Source: Dillenia suffruticosa
Lineage: Eukaryota; Streptophyta; Magnoliopsida; Dilleniales; Dilleniaceae
Reading direction: 5' to 3'
DNA length: 64,000 nucleotides
NCBI GenBank assembly: GCA_033439265.1
Contig: JAVTVX010000031.1
Span: forward strand, 6,805,501-6,869,500
A program made the position numbers and the translations under genes. Positions 12,188 to 24,700 of the stretch are shown here, in pieces. Within the stretch, counting starts at the first letter, position 1. Each line of letters begins with the position of its first letter. Under the pieces are notes generated by a model. The model saw nothing but the letters and a program-made list of their open reading frames with translations, searched no databases and was not told the DNA's origin.

Positions 12188-13252
12188 TTCCTAAAAAATA
12201 GGGTAAGCAACACATTGGTCACGAATCCAATCATTAAATTTTAAAATACCATTTATAATCATTATACTCAATCATTCAATAAATTTATATTGAAAAAACA
12301 AAATTTTCACATATAAATTAATGAGCGTAAAATCAAACAGGCATTGAAAAAATTAATTTAGGTAGCAAAAAATTATTAAATAATTTTCTTAATGTACGAA
12401 AAAAAATTTAGAAATTTTTTGAAACTAAAAAATAATTTTTCTGTAATTATTAGAGGATTTTTCAATTTAAAATAAATAACAAATATTTTTCATCTCAGAA
12501 CAATAATTAAAAATTACAAAAAAATTAAACATGTTCTGAAAATGATTCTGGTGAAAATCTCCACCGGAAGGAGTATCTCACGCGCCTTCACACACCACTG
12601 AGATGCCCGGGCACGTGGATCATGCGCCCACTCGCCATGGCGGTGCGTGGCCTCCACGCGCCTTCCCGGTAGTTTCTCCTCCCCAAATTCTAGCTAGCCC
12701 CCAATTTTTGATGTTCGGATTCTATTGGTGGTCTTAGTTTTCTGATCAGAGGTCTAGAACTTGGCGTTTGAGGCACAGACATCTAAGGCCAAGAGTGAGA
12801 TTGTGCTGGCGTCACTACTGACGTCACTGTTCGTTTTCTTCATGCAGAAATTTTTTTTCTGCACTTCAATCTTAATTTTCCTAAACCATATCTCATTCAT
12901 TTCTGAACTGTTTTGCATATTTTTTATATGGTTGGAAATAATTTTTAATGGGGAATCTAACCATATAAGTTTTAAATTATAAAACCTATCATACAAAGAG
13001 ATATAAGTATTTTCATTTTCGGCTAGGGTTTCATTTTTCTCTAAAATTACTTAATGTGCATACTTCAATTTTTTTGCAGAGAGATTCCTTATCATATGGG
13101 TTGTCGCATATTAAAATTTCAAACATTTTCATTGAGAATTATTCAAGTTATCATAAACAATATTCTCAAAAAAAATATTCTAACATGTAAATGTTAATAT
13201 AAACCATATAATTTTATGCATAAAAAAAAAAATTAGGAAACAACCATTGCAT

Positions 13253-13264
13253 GCTCTGATACCA
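13253..13264 (-). other. Primer-binding site of Copia 1
   Basis: The minus strand reads TGGTATCAGAGC one base after the end of the 5' LTR. This is the standard complement of plant initiator methionine tRNA used to prime Copia reverse transcription. Confidence 0.92.
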
Positions 13265-13265
13265 A

Positions 13266-13739
13266 CGAAATCCTTTTCATACAATCAACACATGATTTTC
13301 ATACTTTTAAATTCGAAATAAAATAGGATCTAGGGTTGAATGACTAACCCTTTTGATGTGCGGTCGAAAAGCAATCACATACGATTTGCTTTTGTTTTTC
13401 ACGATCCAAATACCCTTGAATAAAATATATGAATGGCTACCTTCAAACCCTCAATAATGGAGTTTTTATTTTTATTTTTTTTTTTGTTCTTCACTCTCTC
13501 TCTTTTTGGCTTTGCATATAATGGAGAAGAAGAAAAATTGGGAGTTACCCACGTCCACTCATTTGTTGTTTTCACACACAATTGTAAGTAACTTCCTTTT
13601 GCTTTTCAAAATTCAAATAATTAAGGGGAAGTTGGGAGAAAAACTACTCCCCCTTTGGTTTCTTATTAGAATTTTAAGTAATAGGGTTTGGGTTGGGTCA
13701 AACCCACATGGGCAACCCAGCCCCCCTTAATTTCCTACA
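13266..13739 (-). repeat. 5' LTR of Copia element 1
   Basis: On the minus strand it begins TGTAGGAAATT and ends GGATTTCG. The last base has changed from the expected A, compared with TTTCA at the end of the other LTR. The primer-binding site follows after one base. Confidence 0.9.
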
Positions 13740-15269
13740 GATATATATATGGATATACATACGTACAGCTTGTATTACACTATATACATACTTTTTTTTA
13801 ATTGGTTCATACATATCAATACAATATTAAACCAAATTATATCATACAGTATATACATACGTATATATATTTTTTAGCTCGTAAATTGATTATTAGTGTT
13901 GATGCCTTTGCACAGTTTGGATCAATTTTGAGATAAGGGTAGATTTTGGCTTTGTATGCACATTGGTCTAGTACCATAATGAAGTAGGTTGCTCTAAATA
14001 TCCTTTTCAGGAATCTTAACTGCCTATTTGTATATATGTCCATTCATTAGCAAAGCTTATCCTACACAAATGCCTCTTATTGGATGAGTACGCTAACACT
14101 TGGTTCCTTCCTTTGTTGTGTTTTGGAAATGATTAAGAAATTCCAAGTTGTGAATTGTTTTCTGTTAAAATGATTTATGTATTCCATTAGCTTCACATTA
14201 CAGATAAAGCCAACCATAAACTTGCAAATCTTTAGTTGTCTTGATCACAAACTTGACATCGCTTACCTCTTTGATGGACATTTTCTATGGTAATATGAAA
14301 TCACATTAGGTAAATCACCTCAAGATGATAAGTCATGTAACATGAGGCTGGCTTTCCCTCTATTCATAACCCCCTACTATCCCACATCAATGTAGACTAG
14401 ATTTGGTTGATCTCTTGATACCACCTCAAGAGTTTTTACCCATTAAACTAACACACACTTGTGACGCACAAAATGTTTAGGGTTTGAGTATTCATCCTGG
14501 AATCATTAACTGTGCCTTGGGTTGAAAATAAAATGTTTGGTAACCTAAAATTCCTGTTTTGATTTTAAGATGGATAGAAACGTTAGGTAAATTCAAAACT
14601 GAGGTAAACATTTGGTAGTTACTGACGGAGAGTGTGAACCTATTTTAGAGTCATTTATTGAAGGTGGATAAGGTATAGGGGAGAGGCACGCAAACCAGGG
14701 GGAAAATCGATCAGAGAAATGAAGCCACGATTCACAAATCGGACCACAAAGAGTTTCCATCATCTAGATGTGTTTATTAGATCATTTCCAGTCAATTCAC
14801 CCAATCTCCCACAGTCCCTTGCCCAAAAAACTTCCAATTTTCGACTTCAACAAGTTTATTAGACCATTTCCCAGTCTTGTTTACTTCTGAATTGCTTATG
14901 AAATTTCAAAAAGAAAAATTCATAAATTTAGAAAAAAATATAAAACGGTTGTAGAGGACTTACAATCACAGATATGGGTTTACTACAGCGGAGGGGAGTG
15001 CATAGTCTTCTTGGTCGACGATGAAGGTTGCTGAGGTCGGTGAGAGAGAGAGAGATGAGAAAGGGAAATTGACGAAGGTGTTAGTGTCGGCATCGGCAAT
15101 AAAGGTGAAGTGAAGCTTGAGGCTCAACTTTGAAAGCCAATAGAGAGAGGCGGTGGGAGGTTGAGTGGCTAGGGCAACGAATATGTTTGTTCGAGAACGA
15201 ATAAGAAACTTTCAAGCTACAAAAATCCTTAAAACCATTTTTTGTACTTAATAATATAATATTAAAATA
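13740..15269. other. Non-coding stretch between Copia 1 and a CACTA-like element
   Basis: No recognised gene. A 68-codon minus-strand ORF at 13837-14043 is isolated and shows no family features. The part at 14960-15190 is purine-rich with GAGAGA runs, like leader or filler sequence of a DNA transposon. It may belong to the CACTA-like remnant to its right. Confidence 0.35.
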
Positions 15270-16228
15270 AAATTTTATTTTATTATAAATTGTTATTAGA
15301 TCATATTCACTAAGTTAGTGACAGATACTAGAATATGATTTTAAGGTAGCGACGGATAGAAAAACTATCGCTAATTTTTAGCGATGGAATCTAAAATAAA
15401 TCGCTAACTTAGCAACGGATTTCAATCCGTTGCTAAATTTTAGTGATGAATTCTAATATCCATTGCTAAGTCAGATAACAATATCTGTCGCTAAGTTAGT
15501 GGCAGATCACATAATCCATAGCTAAATCTTTTTTTAAATTAGCATCTTATATTTTATTTTACTAATTTTTTCCTTTTCTTTTATTATTTTATTATTCTTT
15601 TTCTTTTATTATTTTATTTTTTTGAAACTCTAGAATAGTCTGTAAATGGACAGCTGCCTCTCAATAGCTATCCGTCTTATTGTCGTTGTCTCTTAAAAAT
15701 TATTGTTTGATCTACTTGTCAGACAAGATAGATCGCCAGACATAGATATACGTTCTACTGTCTTTCGCGCTGATGACGATGCCGATAAAAGATGAACAGC
15801 TGAACTTTTAAAGACGATTGAACTACTGGTGAGAGAAGCGAACATGTGTAAAAGATGAAAAACACAAAGGGTGAACTCGACGACAGTGGTTGATGAAAAA
15901 TTATTTGTTAAAAATTGTTTGAATTATTTATTATCGAAAATTATTAATTTGGTAAGAACTGTAACATTTACTATATGATCAACTCGATTCCGTTATTCTA
16001 AAACTCTATCCGTCACTAATTAGTTACGAATTTTATGATGAAAATATTTTCATCGTTAATTAGTAACAATTTTAGTTACGAATAAATTTTTTATTGCGAA
16101 TTTTGTTACGAGACATTTTTGTCGCATATTTTATTGTAAAATTATGACGAAAGTCCTATTCCTAGCTAATTTTGTCGCAAGATGGTGATGAGTTCATTCT
16201 ATCTCTAAAATCATGTTTTTTTGTAGAA
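15270..16228. mobile_element. Degenerate non-autonomous CACTA-like remnant
   Basis: The right end, read inward on the minus strand, is CTACAAAAAAACAT, matching 13 of the 15 terminal bases of the intact CACTA at 37267-50760. The outermost two bases are changed. Near 15310-15520 and 16000-16200 are many diverged versions of the GCGACGAA/TTCGTCGC motif, such as TAGCGACGGA and GTCGCTAAGTTAG. No coding capacity and no clear left terminus are visible. The left boundary given is only where the motif density begins. Confidence 0.5.
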
Positions 16229-16730
16229 ATAGTTACACAAACTAGCTTCCCAGTTGTTAATGAATCTTATAAGTATTTTTCTAAATACTTACACCTGCTT
16301 CTCATAGGTGAAGTCAAACCCAACAAAATTCCATTCATTACATTCTAAACCCTAGATCAAGAAGACCAATCTTTTGTTCTTTTACAACAAATAAGGAGTG
16401 AAATGAAAACACCAATTGAAGCTAACCTTCAGATATGTTCATGGCGGTACAAATGAAAATGCAATAGGAAGAATAAAAAGCAGAGTATGGCTTTTCACTT
16501 TAGAGATTTGTTCGAACATTATCAAAGTCCTTGCTTCTTCATCTTTTAGATGCATTTATAGCTGGAGACATAAATTTAGCCGTTCAATATCATTTATGAG
16601 AAATGAATACAATTGCAGAAGTGGTTGGAGTTCTATTAAATTTGAACAGGTTTTTGAGCATTTATCCGTTACTCACATGATATCGACTTGCTAAGACTTG
16701 GAGTTGATTTTGTTTTGAATTTTGAAATAT
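16229..16730. other. Unassigned stretch with a 92-codon plus-strand ORF
   Basis: An ORF at 16416-16694 opens MKLTFRYVHGGTNENAIG and shows no family I recognise. It ends where the repeat array to the right begins. I do not regard it as a supported gene. Confidence 0.25.
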
Positions 16731-17833
16731 TTAGATTGACTTGTCTTAAAAGTGAATCGACTTGCCTTTGTATTCTTAAATGCTTTGGTTGACTATATTT
16801 GGCTATAGGCCGACTTGCTTGTATTTTGTGTGAGAGTTGGGTCGTCTTGCTTTATCCCTGATTCGGCTTGTGAAAGCATGCATCGCCATAAAACTTTGTT
16901 AGTTGACATAAATATTACAAATCTAAGCTAAGGTCAACTTGCTCTAAGCCTTTGGTTGACTTACTTAAATTTTGGAAATGAGTTTATGCGGGATTGATTG
17001 TCATATTGCAAGGTCAACACATGTTCTTTTCATTACTAGGTCCGGTTGACTTATCTATTTGTCGTGTCAACTTATGCTATTATAACACAAATGTTAGGTC
17101 AACTTGTGTAGTGTTTAAATCAACTTAGTTAAGTTTTACAATATATTTTTGAGACTATGTTTTTGTAGACCGACTTGTCAAATCTCTTAGGTCGACTTAG
17201 TTATATTGCAAAGTTGGGTTTTTGATAGCAGACTTACATAGTTTGACTTGCTCTATTTTTAGGTTGACTTATTTTAATCCATACATAGAAAAATTTTGAG
17301 AATTGTTTTGACAAGTCAACTTAAATGCATCGTAAGTCGATTTACTTATTGCTAGGTTGACTTGATTTACTCATGGTCAACTTAACAAATTATGTGTTAG
17401 GCTGACTATACTTAGATTTATATTAGAGGGTAGGTCGACTTATTTCTGCTTAGGATCGATTTATGATGTTTTTCCCTAGGGTCAAGTCGACTTATGTGAT
17501 ATCTAGGTCGACTTATTTCAGTTGCAGAGTATACTTTTGAGACTATGATTACATGGGTCAACTTGATTTCCTAGGTGGGTCAACTTGATTTCCTAGGTAG
17601 GTCAACTTATATTTATTTTGTTCAAAGTTCAGGTCGACTCAACTATCCTATAGGTTAACTTATATATTTTATAGACTTTGGCTTTCTGAGACTTCAATTT
17701 TTCAAGTTGACTTGTCTACTACACAAGTAGACTTATGATGTTCTATACTAATCCTAGGTTGACTTGAAATCATGGTGAGATCAAGTTGATAACTCGATAG
17801 GTGGACTTGTGAAGATAATAGGTTGACACCTTA
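16731..17833 (+). repeat. Array of degenerate GGTCGACTT-like motifs
   Basis: Variants of a nine-to-ten-base motif, roughly GGTYRACTTR (for example AGGTCGACTTA, GGTTGACTTG, GGTCAACTT), recur several dozen times. The usual spacing is about 20-60 bases, almost always in the same orientation. The text between them is AT-rich and not repeated. The array resumes at 20463-20526 beyond a solo LTR, so it was once continuous. It is not a conventional satellite, because only the short motif is conserved. Its function is unknown; transposon subterminal binding sites are one possibility. Confidence 0.75.
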
Positions 17834-19639
17834 TGTCACGTCCCAAACCGGGATCGTGAGCAGCCGTCCGTTATCCTGAATGCCGGTTGTATTTTTACAG
17901 AAAATTGGGCAAACCTCCCCATATTTCGGAGGTTTCCCAAGTATAATTTACCCTATATAAATCACAATCATCCTGTATTATAATCAAATGGTCATCCCGG
18001 TCTCTCCAAAATCAACCAAATCTCACAGCCAACATCCAGATAACGCAAGACTATAAAATTTCCAACAATCTAACTACAGACCTCTACTGCCATGCTCCCA
18101 TCAAAGACATGGACAGCCGCCAGTCGCCCCTCCTGTGATTTAGAGGAGGCACCGAGCCATCCTAGAGGACACTTCTAAGACATGACACATTCCCAAGTAC
18201 TTACACAATGAACCAGAAATGCCTCAATGCAATGTTATGTAATGACAAATCCATATTTATACAGTCATCCCAGAATTATACAATGATCGTCTATCGACCT
18301 CATAATACATATATATTACCAATACAGTTGCTAACTCACAAAATTTACAGCGGAAATATACAATAACTCCTCAAATCCAGATCAAATCTCCCAATGATAC
18401 TGAGCGTCCTAAAAGCAACTCTTCTTGCCAAATACTATCTCTGAAACAAGAAAGGAAATGAGGGGTAAGTACTCGGGAAGAATACTCAGTGAGTGAGTGG
18501 ATCAATGCAATCGTCAAATATGAAGTGTGAAGTTGGAGTATCAAAACACAAGTATACAAATCATATTTCAAATCATCATGCTTTTCATTTCAACAATATG
18601 TCATTTGCACGCATTATCAAGTCAAGTATGCATCCAAAGCACTGTCATTAAAATCATAGAGCTGCCAACCGAAAATGTCCTGGCAGAGGTCTACCGCGAC
18701 CTATGACAGGTGCACCGGGGGTGTTATATGCAAGTTTATTTAAAGTGCTCTCTATCCCGGCGTTGGCGACGAACCTCATCCAAGTGCTAGACTTGGAGAG
18801 GATATCCAAATCCAAATCCAAATTCTCCCCCTTTCGGGTTCAACCTGTCTACTACCATGTCGATAATCAAATCATGACAACTCGTGGGATACTCCAGACC
18901 TAGGCATATCCGGATGCTACCAAAGCATCTCTCACGGTGTCCTTCGTAGCTACAAAACAATACAATCCAAAGCGCTCAAGGCTAAAATCAATATCGTATC
19001 AAAAAATGTGTTGAAATCAAGTTTACAAACCAAATGCAACATATAGCATAAAATGGCACATTATACATTTCAACCACATGGATGCATAATTTCATAATTT
19101 CATAATTCAACACAATTTTTGGATACTCTATCGGTTCACAAAAATCAATTTTAAAATCAGTCAAAACATTTCAAGCATATGACAAATCATGCTCATTCAT
19201 CAAAATGTTGTAAAACAGGGTTTACATATTAAACAGAAGCATTGCAATAAATCTCACTCACAAATTTTGGGGAGGATAGCGCACTCCCCAATAAAACCAC
19301 AATACGTAGAACAATGCTCCCCTCAATCGAATCACCAAAATAGCCAACCTAATCAAATCACCACGATTCGATATCAAATAAGGGCCTAGTTATGAATCTT
19401 CAATTTTTCTTTCCATCCAAAACTATCTAATTTGACAAAATTTATTCAAGAGTTAAAGAAATTTCCTTTCTCTCACCTAGGGTTCCTTGGATCTCGGATA
19501 TAGCTTTCTTTCGCCCGTCGGTTTGATCTAAAACCTGAATGTTTTCAAATTTGAAACAATTGTGAGCAATTTAAGTCCAATTACTAAAGAATTTCGAAAT
19601 CCTAGTGCGGAAATCGAAACTTTGAGTCATTTACCTTCG

Positions 19640-20160
19640 TAGAGGCGCACAGACTGTCATGGGCCATCGCGGGCTGATGGGCTGGCGGGCCTGGTGGGTT
19701 TGCAGGTCTGATGGGTCTAGTGCGCTGCAGGCCGGACTGGGCCGCGTGTTGGACTGGGCTGCAGTGGCTAGGGCTCGCGCTCGCGAGCTGGATTGAGCGC
19801 TCGCGCAATGGGTCGTGCGTCGGAGTGCTCACGCTCGTGCTGGGGCGTGCTCGAGCAGTGGATCGCGCGCTGGAGCACGCTGTGCTCGCGCTGGGGCGTG
19901 CTGGAGGCGCGCTGGGGCTCGTGCAGAGGCGCGCAAGGGCGCGCTGGCGCTCGTACAGGAGCGTGCAGAGGCGCGTAGGGGGTCGCGTGCTGCCGCACTG
20001 GGCTCGCGCTGTGCACGCTAGTGCTCGGGAGAGCGCGCAGTCGTGCGAAGGAGAGTGCAGTGGTGCTCGTGCAGGGAGGAGCTGCAGTGGCTCGCTCGCG
20101 GGAGGGAGGAGTTGCAGCGGTTGGGTGGCACATGGCGATCTTCGCGGCGGAGGATGGCAG
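19640..20160. repeat. GC-rich degenerate repeat zone inside the solo LTR
   Basis: A strongly GC-rich, CpG-rich block of loosely repeated words such as CTCGCGCTGGGGCGTGCT, in otherwise AT-rich DNA. It creates overlapping long ORFs on both strands, with products dominated by Arg, Ala, Gly and Ser. I read these as compositional artefacts. Confidence 0.75.
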
Positions 20161-20164
20161 CGGG

Positions 20165-20402
20165 AGGGAGGGAGAGAGAGATAAAGAGAGAGAGAGAGAG
20201 TGAGTGAGCCGCGGAGAGAGAGAAACTGTAAGGGAGAAGAAGAAGAAGAATAAGATGGTGGTGGTGGTGGTTGCTCGCAGTGGCGATGGCGGAAGGAGGC
20301 GCTGCCGTGGGAGAGGAAGCGGCGGGGAGAGGGGAGATGAAAAGTCGGAGAGAGAAAGAGAAAGAGAGAGAGAGAAGGGGGAAATGGGAGAAAAATTATG
20401 GC
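20165..20402. repeat. GA-rich low-complexity tract
   Basis: Runs of (GA)n near 20170-20225 and 20348-20375, with (GAA)n and (GGT)n between, at the 3' end of the solo LTR. Confidence 0.9.
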
Positions 20403-20462
20403 TTTAAGCCCAAATTTTAAATTTCCTTTTTTTTTTTATTTTGTTTTGGGTATTACACCTTA

Positions 20463-20526
20463 AGTTAATAAGTCTAAATATTCTAGGTGTGCAGGTCGAC
20501 TTATCAATGATACAGGCCAACTTGCC
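20463..20526 (+). repeat. Right-hand remainder of the GGTCGACTT array
   Basis: Contains GCAGGTCGACTTATC and CAGGCCAACTTGCCC, the same motif as at 16731-17833, now separated from it by the solo LTR. Confidence 0.7.
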
Positions 20527-21727
20527 CATGTTAAATTAAATTTTACAAATTTTTCTAAACTTTTAAAATTTCAAATAATTAACCCAAATTAATTTTAATT
20601 ACACATAATCATCATAAAAAACTATTTTACTCAACAATTACCATTTTTTGATGATTATATCATTAGGTTTTTTTTTTTAATTATTTATAAAAAGCAAGTG
20701 AATCTTTTACTGTTCAATTTTCAAACTTTCAAAAAATAGAATATTAAACGCTTTGACCTTATGTTGATCATATGCCTTATTCCCTTTGATTGTGTGCCCG
20801 ATAATATTGACATCTAGATGAATTTCAATACATGGTACCCAAGACAATTTCCAAAATATCAAAAGTCACATTTAATTTTGGTAAAATTTGACATGATTCA
20901 TGCTAAACAACAAATAATCACTAGAATAAATATATGTCGAGACATAGGACAAATAAATTTAAAACTAGGCATGAGAATTCTCACAATCAAATGAAATAAA
21001 AAACGTTTTTTTAACATACGAAATTATTGTAATTATAATAAATATAATTATATTTAAAGATGCAGAACTGTCTAGAATAAGATATATATACAAATAATGA
21101 AAAATTATGATAAAAATATGTAAAATTAGAAATCAATAATATGATTATTTTATACAAAATTATGAACTTGTCAAATAATTATTTTATAGATCATGATAAT
21201 ATTGAGTAAAATAAGATGTGACATGATTAATAAATTCATAATGCATATATATATGTGTGTGCATATACCTATCCTAACAATGAGAAAAGAAATCAAATAT
21301 AAAATATCGTTATCTTTTGAATACGACGATCAACTCTACAACCAATATTGTTCCCGTAACATGTTGTAAAATTTAAATAAAAATATAACAAAATTGAGAG
21401 AGAAAAGATATAGAACAAAATATAAAAAGATAATCTTATTTCTTGGTACACTTTATTTAAAATTTATATTTTATTCATAGACTCTACAAAATATTTTTAT
21501 AATTACATAATCTATATAAATAGAAGAAGTAAATTTTTATAATAAAAAATTAAATTTTTATAATGGAAAAAATAAGCCGATAAATATAAATATTTAAAAT
21601 CATGATTCTTGAGATATTTGAATATTTAAACTCATGATTGTTCAAATCTTTTGATAAGTATATATATATTTGTGTTTCGGTCCACGACATCAACGAGCAA
21701 AAGGCGGAGAGCGGATTGGAGAAGGTT
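20527..21727 (+). promoter_or_regulatory. 5' flank of the NPF transporter gene
   Basis: About 1.2 kb of very AT-rich sequence with no other gene. A TATATATAT run at 21659-21667 lies some 60 bases before the chosen ATG, and several other TA-rich stretches upstream could act as TATA elements. No start site can be fixed from the sequence alone. An in-frame upstream ATG at 21638 would add 30 residues rich in Tyr and Ile that are not typical of the family, so this stretch is more likely leader. Confidence 0.35.
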
Positions 21728-24700
21728 ATGGCGGAGGCATCAGAATCAACAACGGTAACTGTACCACTGCTACAAGACACGGTCGACGGAGTCGTCGACT
21801 GTGAAGGCCGTCCGGCGAAAAGATCCGCGACCGGCAGATGGAGATCCGCGTCTTTCATCATCGGAGTGGAAGTAGCGGAGAGGTTTGCCTACTATGGAAT
21901 AGCTTCCAACCTCATTAATTACTTGACGGGCCCACTTGCACAGTCAACCGCCACCGCCGCTGCCAACATCAACGCCTGGTCCGGCACCGCTTCCCTCCTC
22001 CCGCTTTTTGGCGCATTTGTTGCCGATTCATTTCTAGGCCGCTATCGCACAATTATTATTGCTTCTCTTCTTTACGTCCTGGTCTCTCTCTCTCTCTCTC
22101 TCTAGCGGATTGTACTTTAATTGAAGCACAATTATAACTTTATGCGCAAAATATAATACGTGGAATCCAAATGGGTACAATTTTTTAAATTTTCTTTTAC
22201 TTTTGATTTTAATATAAGATTGAGAGTGAAAGAGGATATCGCAGACCGAAACCTTTCGTAATCTTTTGTGGGTTTGCAAATTGGGGTTAGTTTAGTTTGG
22301 TTCGAATGTGATTTGTGTTGTGAGTTCTTGGTTGTTGCGAAAAAAGTAAATTACAAACAGAAAAAAAAATTCATTTTGATGATTCTTGAATGCTACCATC
22401 AATGCTGTTGCTGTTGATGACCAATGCTGCCTATTAGATAGAATGTTTTTGATGATGCTTGAGTTAATTTCCTTTTGTCAAATTTTCTGATCTGCTGTTC
22501 GATTTGTAGGTATCTACTTTCCGCAATTGCTGATTATTTATAACCTTTGTTGAAATAAATGACAGGGATTAGGTTTGTTGACCCTATCAGCATTGCTTCC
22601 TGTTCCTATCTCTTCCAACTGCGGCAATAGTGACGAAAGCATGCCATGTAGGTCTAATGAGTTGCAGGTAATCTGTTTCTTTTCCTCTCTATATCTAGTT
22701 GCAGTTGCACAAGGTGGCCACAAACCTTGTGTCCAGGCTTTTGGTGCCGACCAATTTGATGAACAAGATCCAAATGAGTCCAGAGCTAAAGGTTCATTCT
22801 TCAATTGGTGGTATTTTAGTTTATGCGCGGGTACTTTATTCTCATTATTTATCCTGAACTACATTCAAGACAACCTTAGCTGGGCTCTTGGTTTTGGAAT
22901 CCCATGTATTGCCATGGCAGTAGCGTTAGTTGTTTTCTTGCTTGGGACGACGACTTACAGGTTTGGAATCAGAGGAGATGTGGAAAGCCCTTTTGTGAGA
23001 ATCGGTCGGGTATTTCTTGCAGCAGCTAGAAATTGGCAAACTGAACATCTGATGATAACAATTGATGAGGAAGATCGAGGGACTCCACCTCATAAAGGTT
23101 CTGAGCAATTCAAGTAAGAGTTACTGCCTACTGCATTGAACAGAATATTGCATATTATTTATATTGCCTTTGTGGGTACTTCAACAATCCATTAGATACT
23201 CCGAATCCATTAGATACTCCTTGGCCGTTATAGATAGATGAGCACTGTTGAAAGAGTTAAACATTTTGTTGTAGTTACAAGTCCTTTTATCCTTTTTTCT
23301 TAAAGTAAATAAATATATAAAAGGTAAAGAAAAACCAGGTCTCATGGTTAATGGGGTTGCAAGAAGAAGCTGTGCATGTTTCAGGTAATGATCAAGCGCA
23401 AGTTTCTTCAAAGAAGCCTAATTAGGTTTCAAACATCAGATGGCTTAGTAATAGTCAGTCTTATTCCTTATAGGCCTCTTGGGAATCTTAAATGGTTTTA
23501 GTTCCATTAATGCTAAATTAGGACAGTAAATCTATTGTTATGAATGATTTCCTGAACAAGGCGCATGCTTTTAGGATTTTAAATGTAATTCATTTCTTAC
23601 AATATTTGAAATTCCTCTCATTGTTGATCTATACTTTAAGCATGTTGCATTCCAACAGTCTACTTTTAAGAGAAATGATTTTATTCTCATCGGTAATTTT
23701 ACCCAAAATGCAAATAAAATCACTTCATTCAGTAGGACAGCCAAACAAGCTGTGAGAGAATTCCAATTATTTGTAACTCAATCCATGTATTATGCACTCT
23801 GTAACAACCAAGCTCCGTTTTAAGAGTGTCAGCTTGCTGTCAAGAGACTGCGCACAATTAAGAAGTATTGAGTACATGGTTTTTGATTCTTGTGTTTAAT
23901 TATGCGTTTGATGCATGCATGGCTATTCTGTGGAAGTGTCCAGGAAAAATGTCTACATTTGATATGAAAATAGGTTGCCAGTTTGGCATAACAAAAGACA
24001 AAATAATTAACCACATCTTGGAGAACATCCACTGCTGGCATGCACAAGATCCCTCCCTACCAGCTGCAGCTCTGACCCAGTCTAGCAGCCCTAAAGTGTT
24101 GTTTAGTCTGCAGTATTTTTGTGATGCATACATTTCTATTTAATCAGATTGTAACATAACGACTATCTTTGGGTCTCTTATAGGTTTCTTAACAAAGCCT
24201 TGATTGCACCTGATGGTTCAAATAAATACGGGAAACTGTGTTGCTTTACTGATGTTGAAGAGGCAAAATCAGTGCTGAGACTGGTCCCGATATGGGCTAC
24301 ATGCTTGGTTTATGCCATGATATATGCACAGTCCTCCACTTTGTTTACAAAGCAAGGAGTTACAATGGACAGATCAACTGGATTAGGTTTTGACATATCA
24401 CCTGCCTCACTTCAATCCTTCATTAGCTTATCCGCAGTCCTTTCTATCCCATTTTACGATTGTATCTTTGTCCCCATTGCAAGAACCATAACGGGGAAGC
24501 CTTCTGGTATAACAATGCTCCAAAGAATTGGAACAGGAATGCTTTTATCGGCTATATCCATGGTAATTGCGGCCATTGTAGAGAATCAACGGCTTGAAGT
24601 TGCCAGAGAACATGGGCTGGTTGATATGCCACTGGTGATGGTGCCAATGAGTGTGTGGTGGTTGGTTCCTCAATACGTCTTGTTTGGGGTTGCCGATGTG

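Larger units (their letters stand above)
5413..13739 (-). mobile_element. Copia LTR retrotransposon 1, both LTRs, coding region broken
   Basis: An 8.3-kb element read right to left: 5' LTR, initiator-tRNA primer site, a long leader with an extra ORF, gag, protease, integrase, reverse transcriptase, RNase H, about 1.1 kb of non-coding sequence, and 3' LTR. Integrase before reverse transcriptase defines Copia. The flanks AATAT (5408-5412) and GATAT (13740-13744) fit a 5-bp target duplication with one change. The LTRs differ by numerous substitutions and small indels, and gag and pol carry several stops, so the insertion is not recent. No single protein could be made from it as it stands. Confidence 0.92.
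17834..20457 (+). mobile_element. Solo LTR, Gypsy-type, 2624 bp
   Basis: The element starts TGTCACGTCCCAAACCGGG and ends GGGTATTACA, so it has TG...CA termini. It is flanked by an exact 5-bp duplication CCTTA (17829-17833 and 20458-20462). No internal retrotransposon genes are present, so it is a single LTR left by recombination between two LTRs. The TGTCACG start, length and interior, including the segment near 18455-18500 with AATACTCAGTGAGTGAGTG, resemble LTRs of the Tekay/Del group of plant Gypsy elements. The subgroup is an inference. ORFs inside are by-products of base composition. Confidence 0.85.

Noticed and set aside
12761..12996. Opposed 73- and 80-codon ORFs in the Copia 1 leader
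   Set aside because: They are mirror images in low-complexity sequence before the first supported coding region, with no recognisable motif.
19711..20407. Several ORFs of 60-157 codons on both strands in the GC-rich zone
   Set aside because: They overlap in up to three frames per strand, have Arg/Ala/Gly/Ser-dominated products, and lie inside a solo LTR. Stop codons are rare there simply because of base composition.
21638..21727. Upstream in-frame ATG as the NPF start
   Set aside because: It would add 30 residues rich in Tyr, Ile and Val with no family support and would put the TATATATAT run inside the coding region. The ATG at 21728 gives a standard acidic N-terminus.
22034..22279. An 81-codon ORF antisense to NPF exon 1 and intron 1
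   Set aside because: It crosses the exon-intron border and the TC repeat. The sense strand is explained by a well-supported exon.
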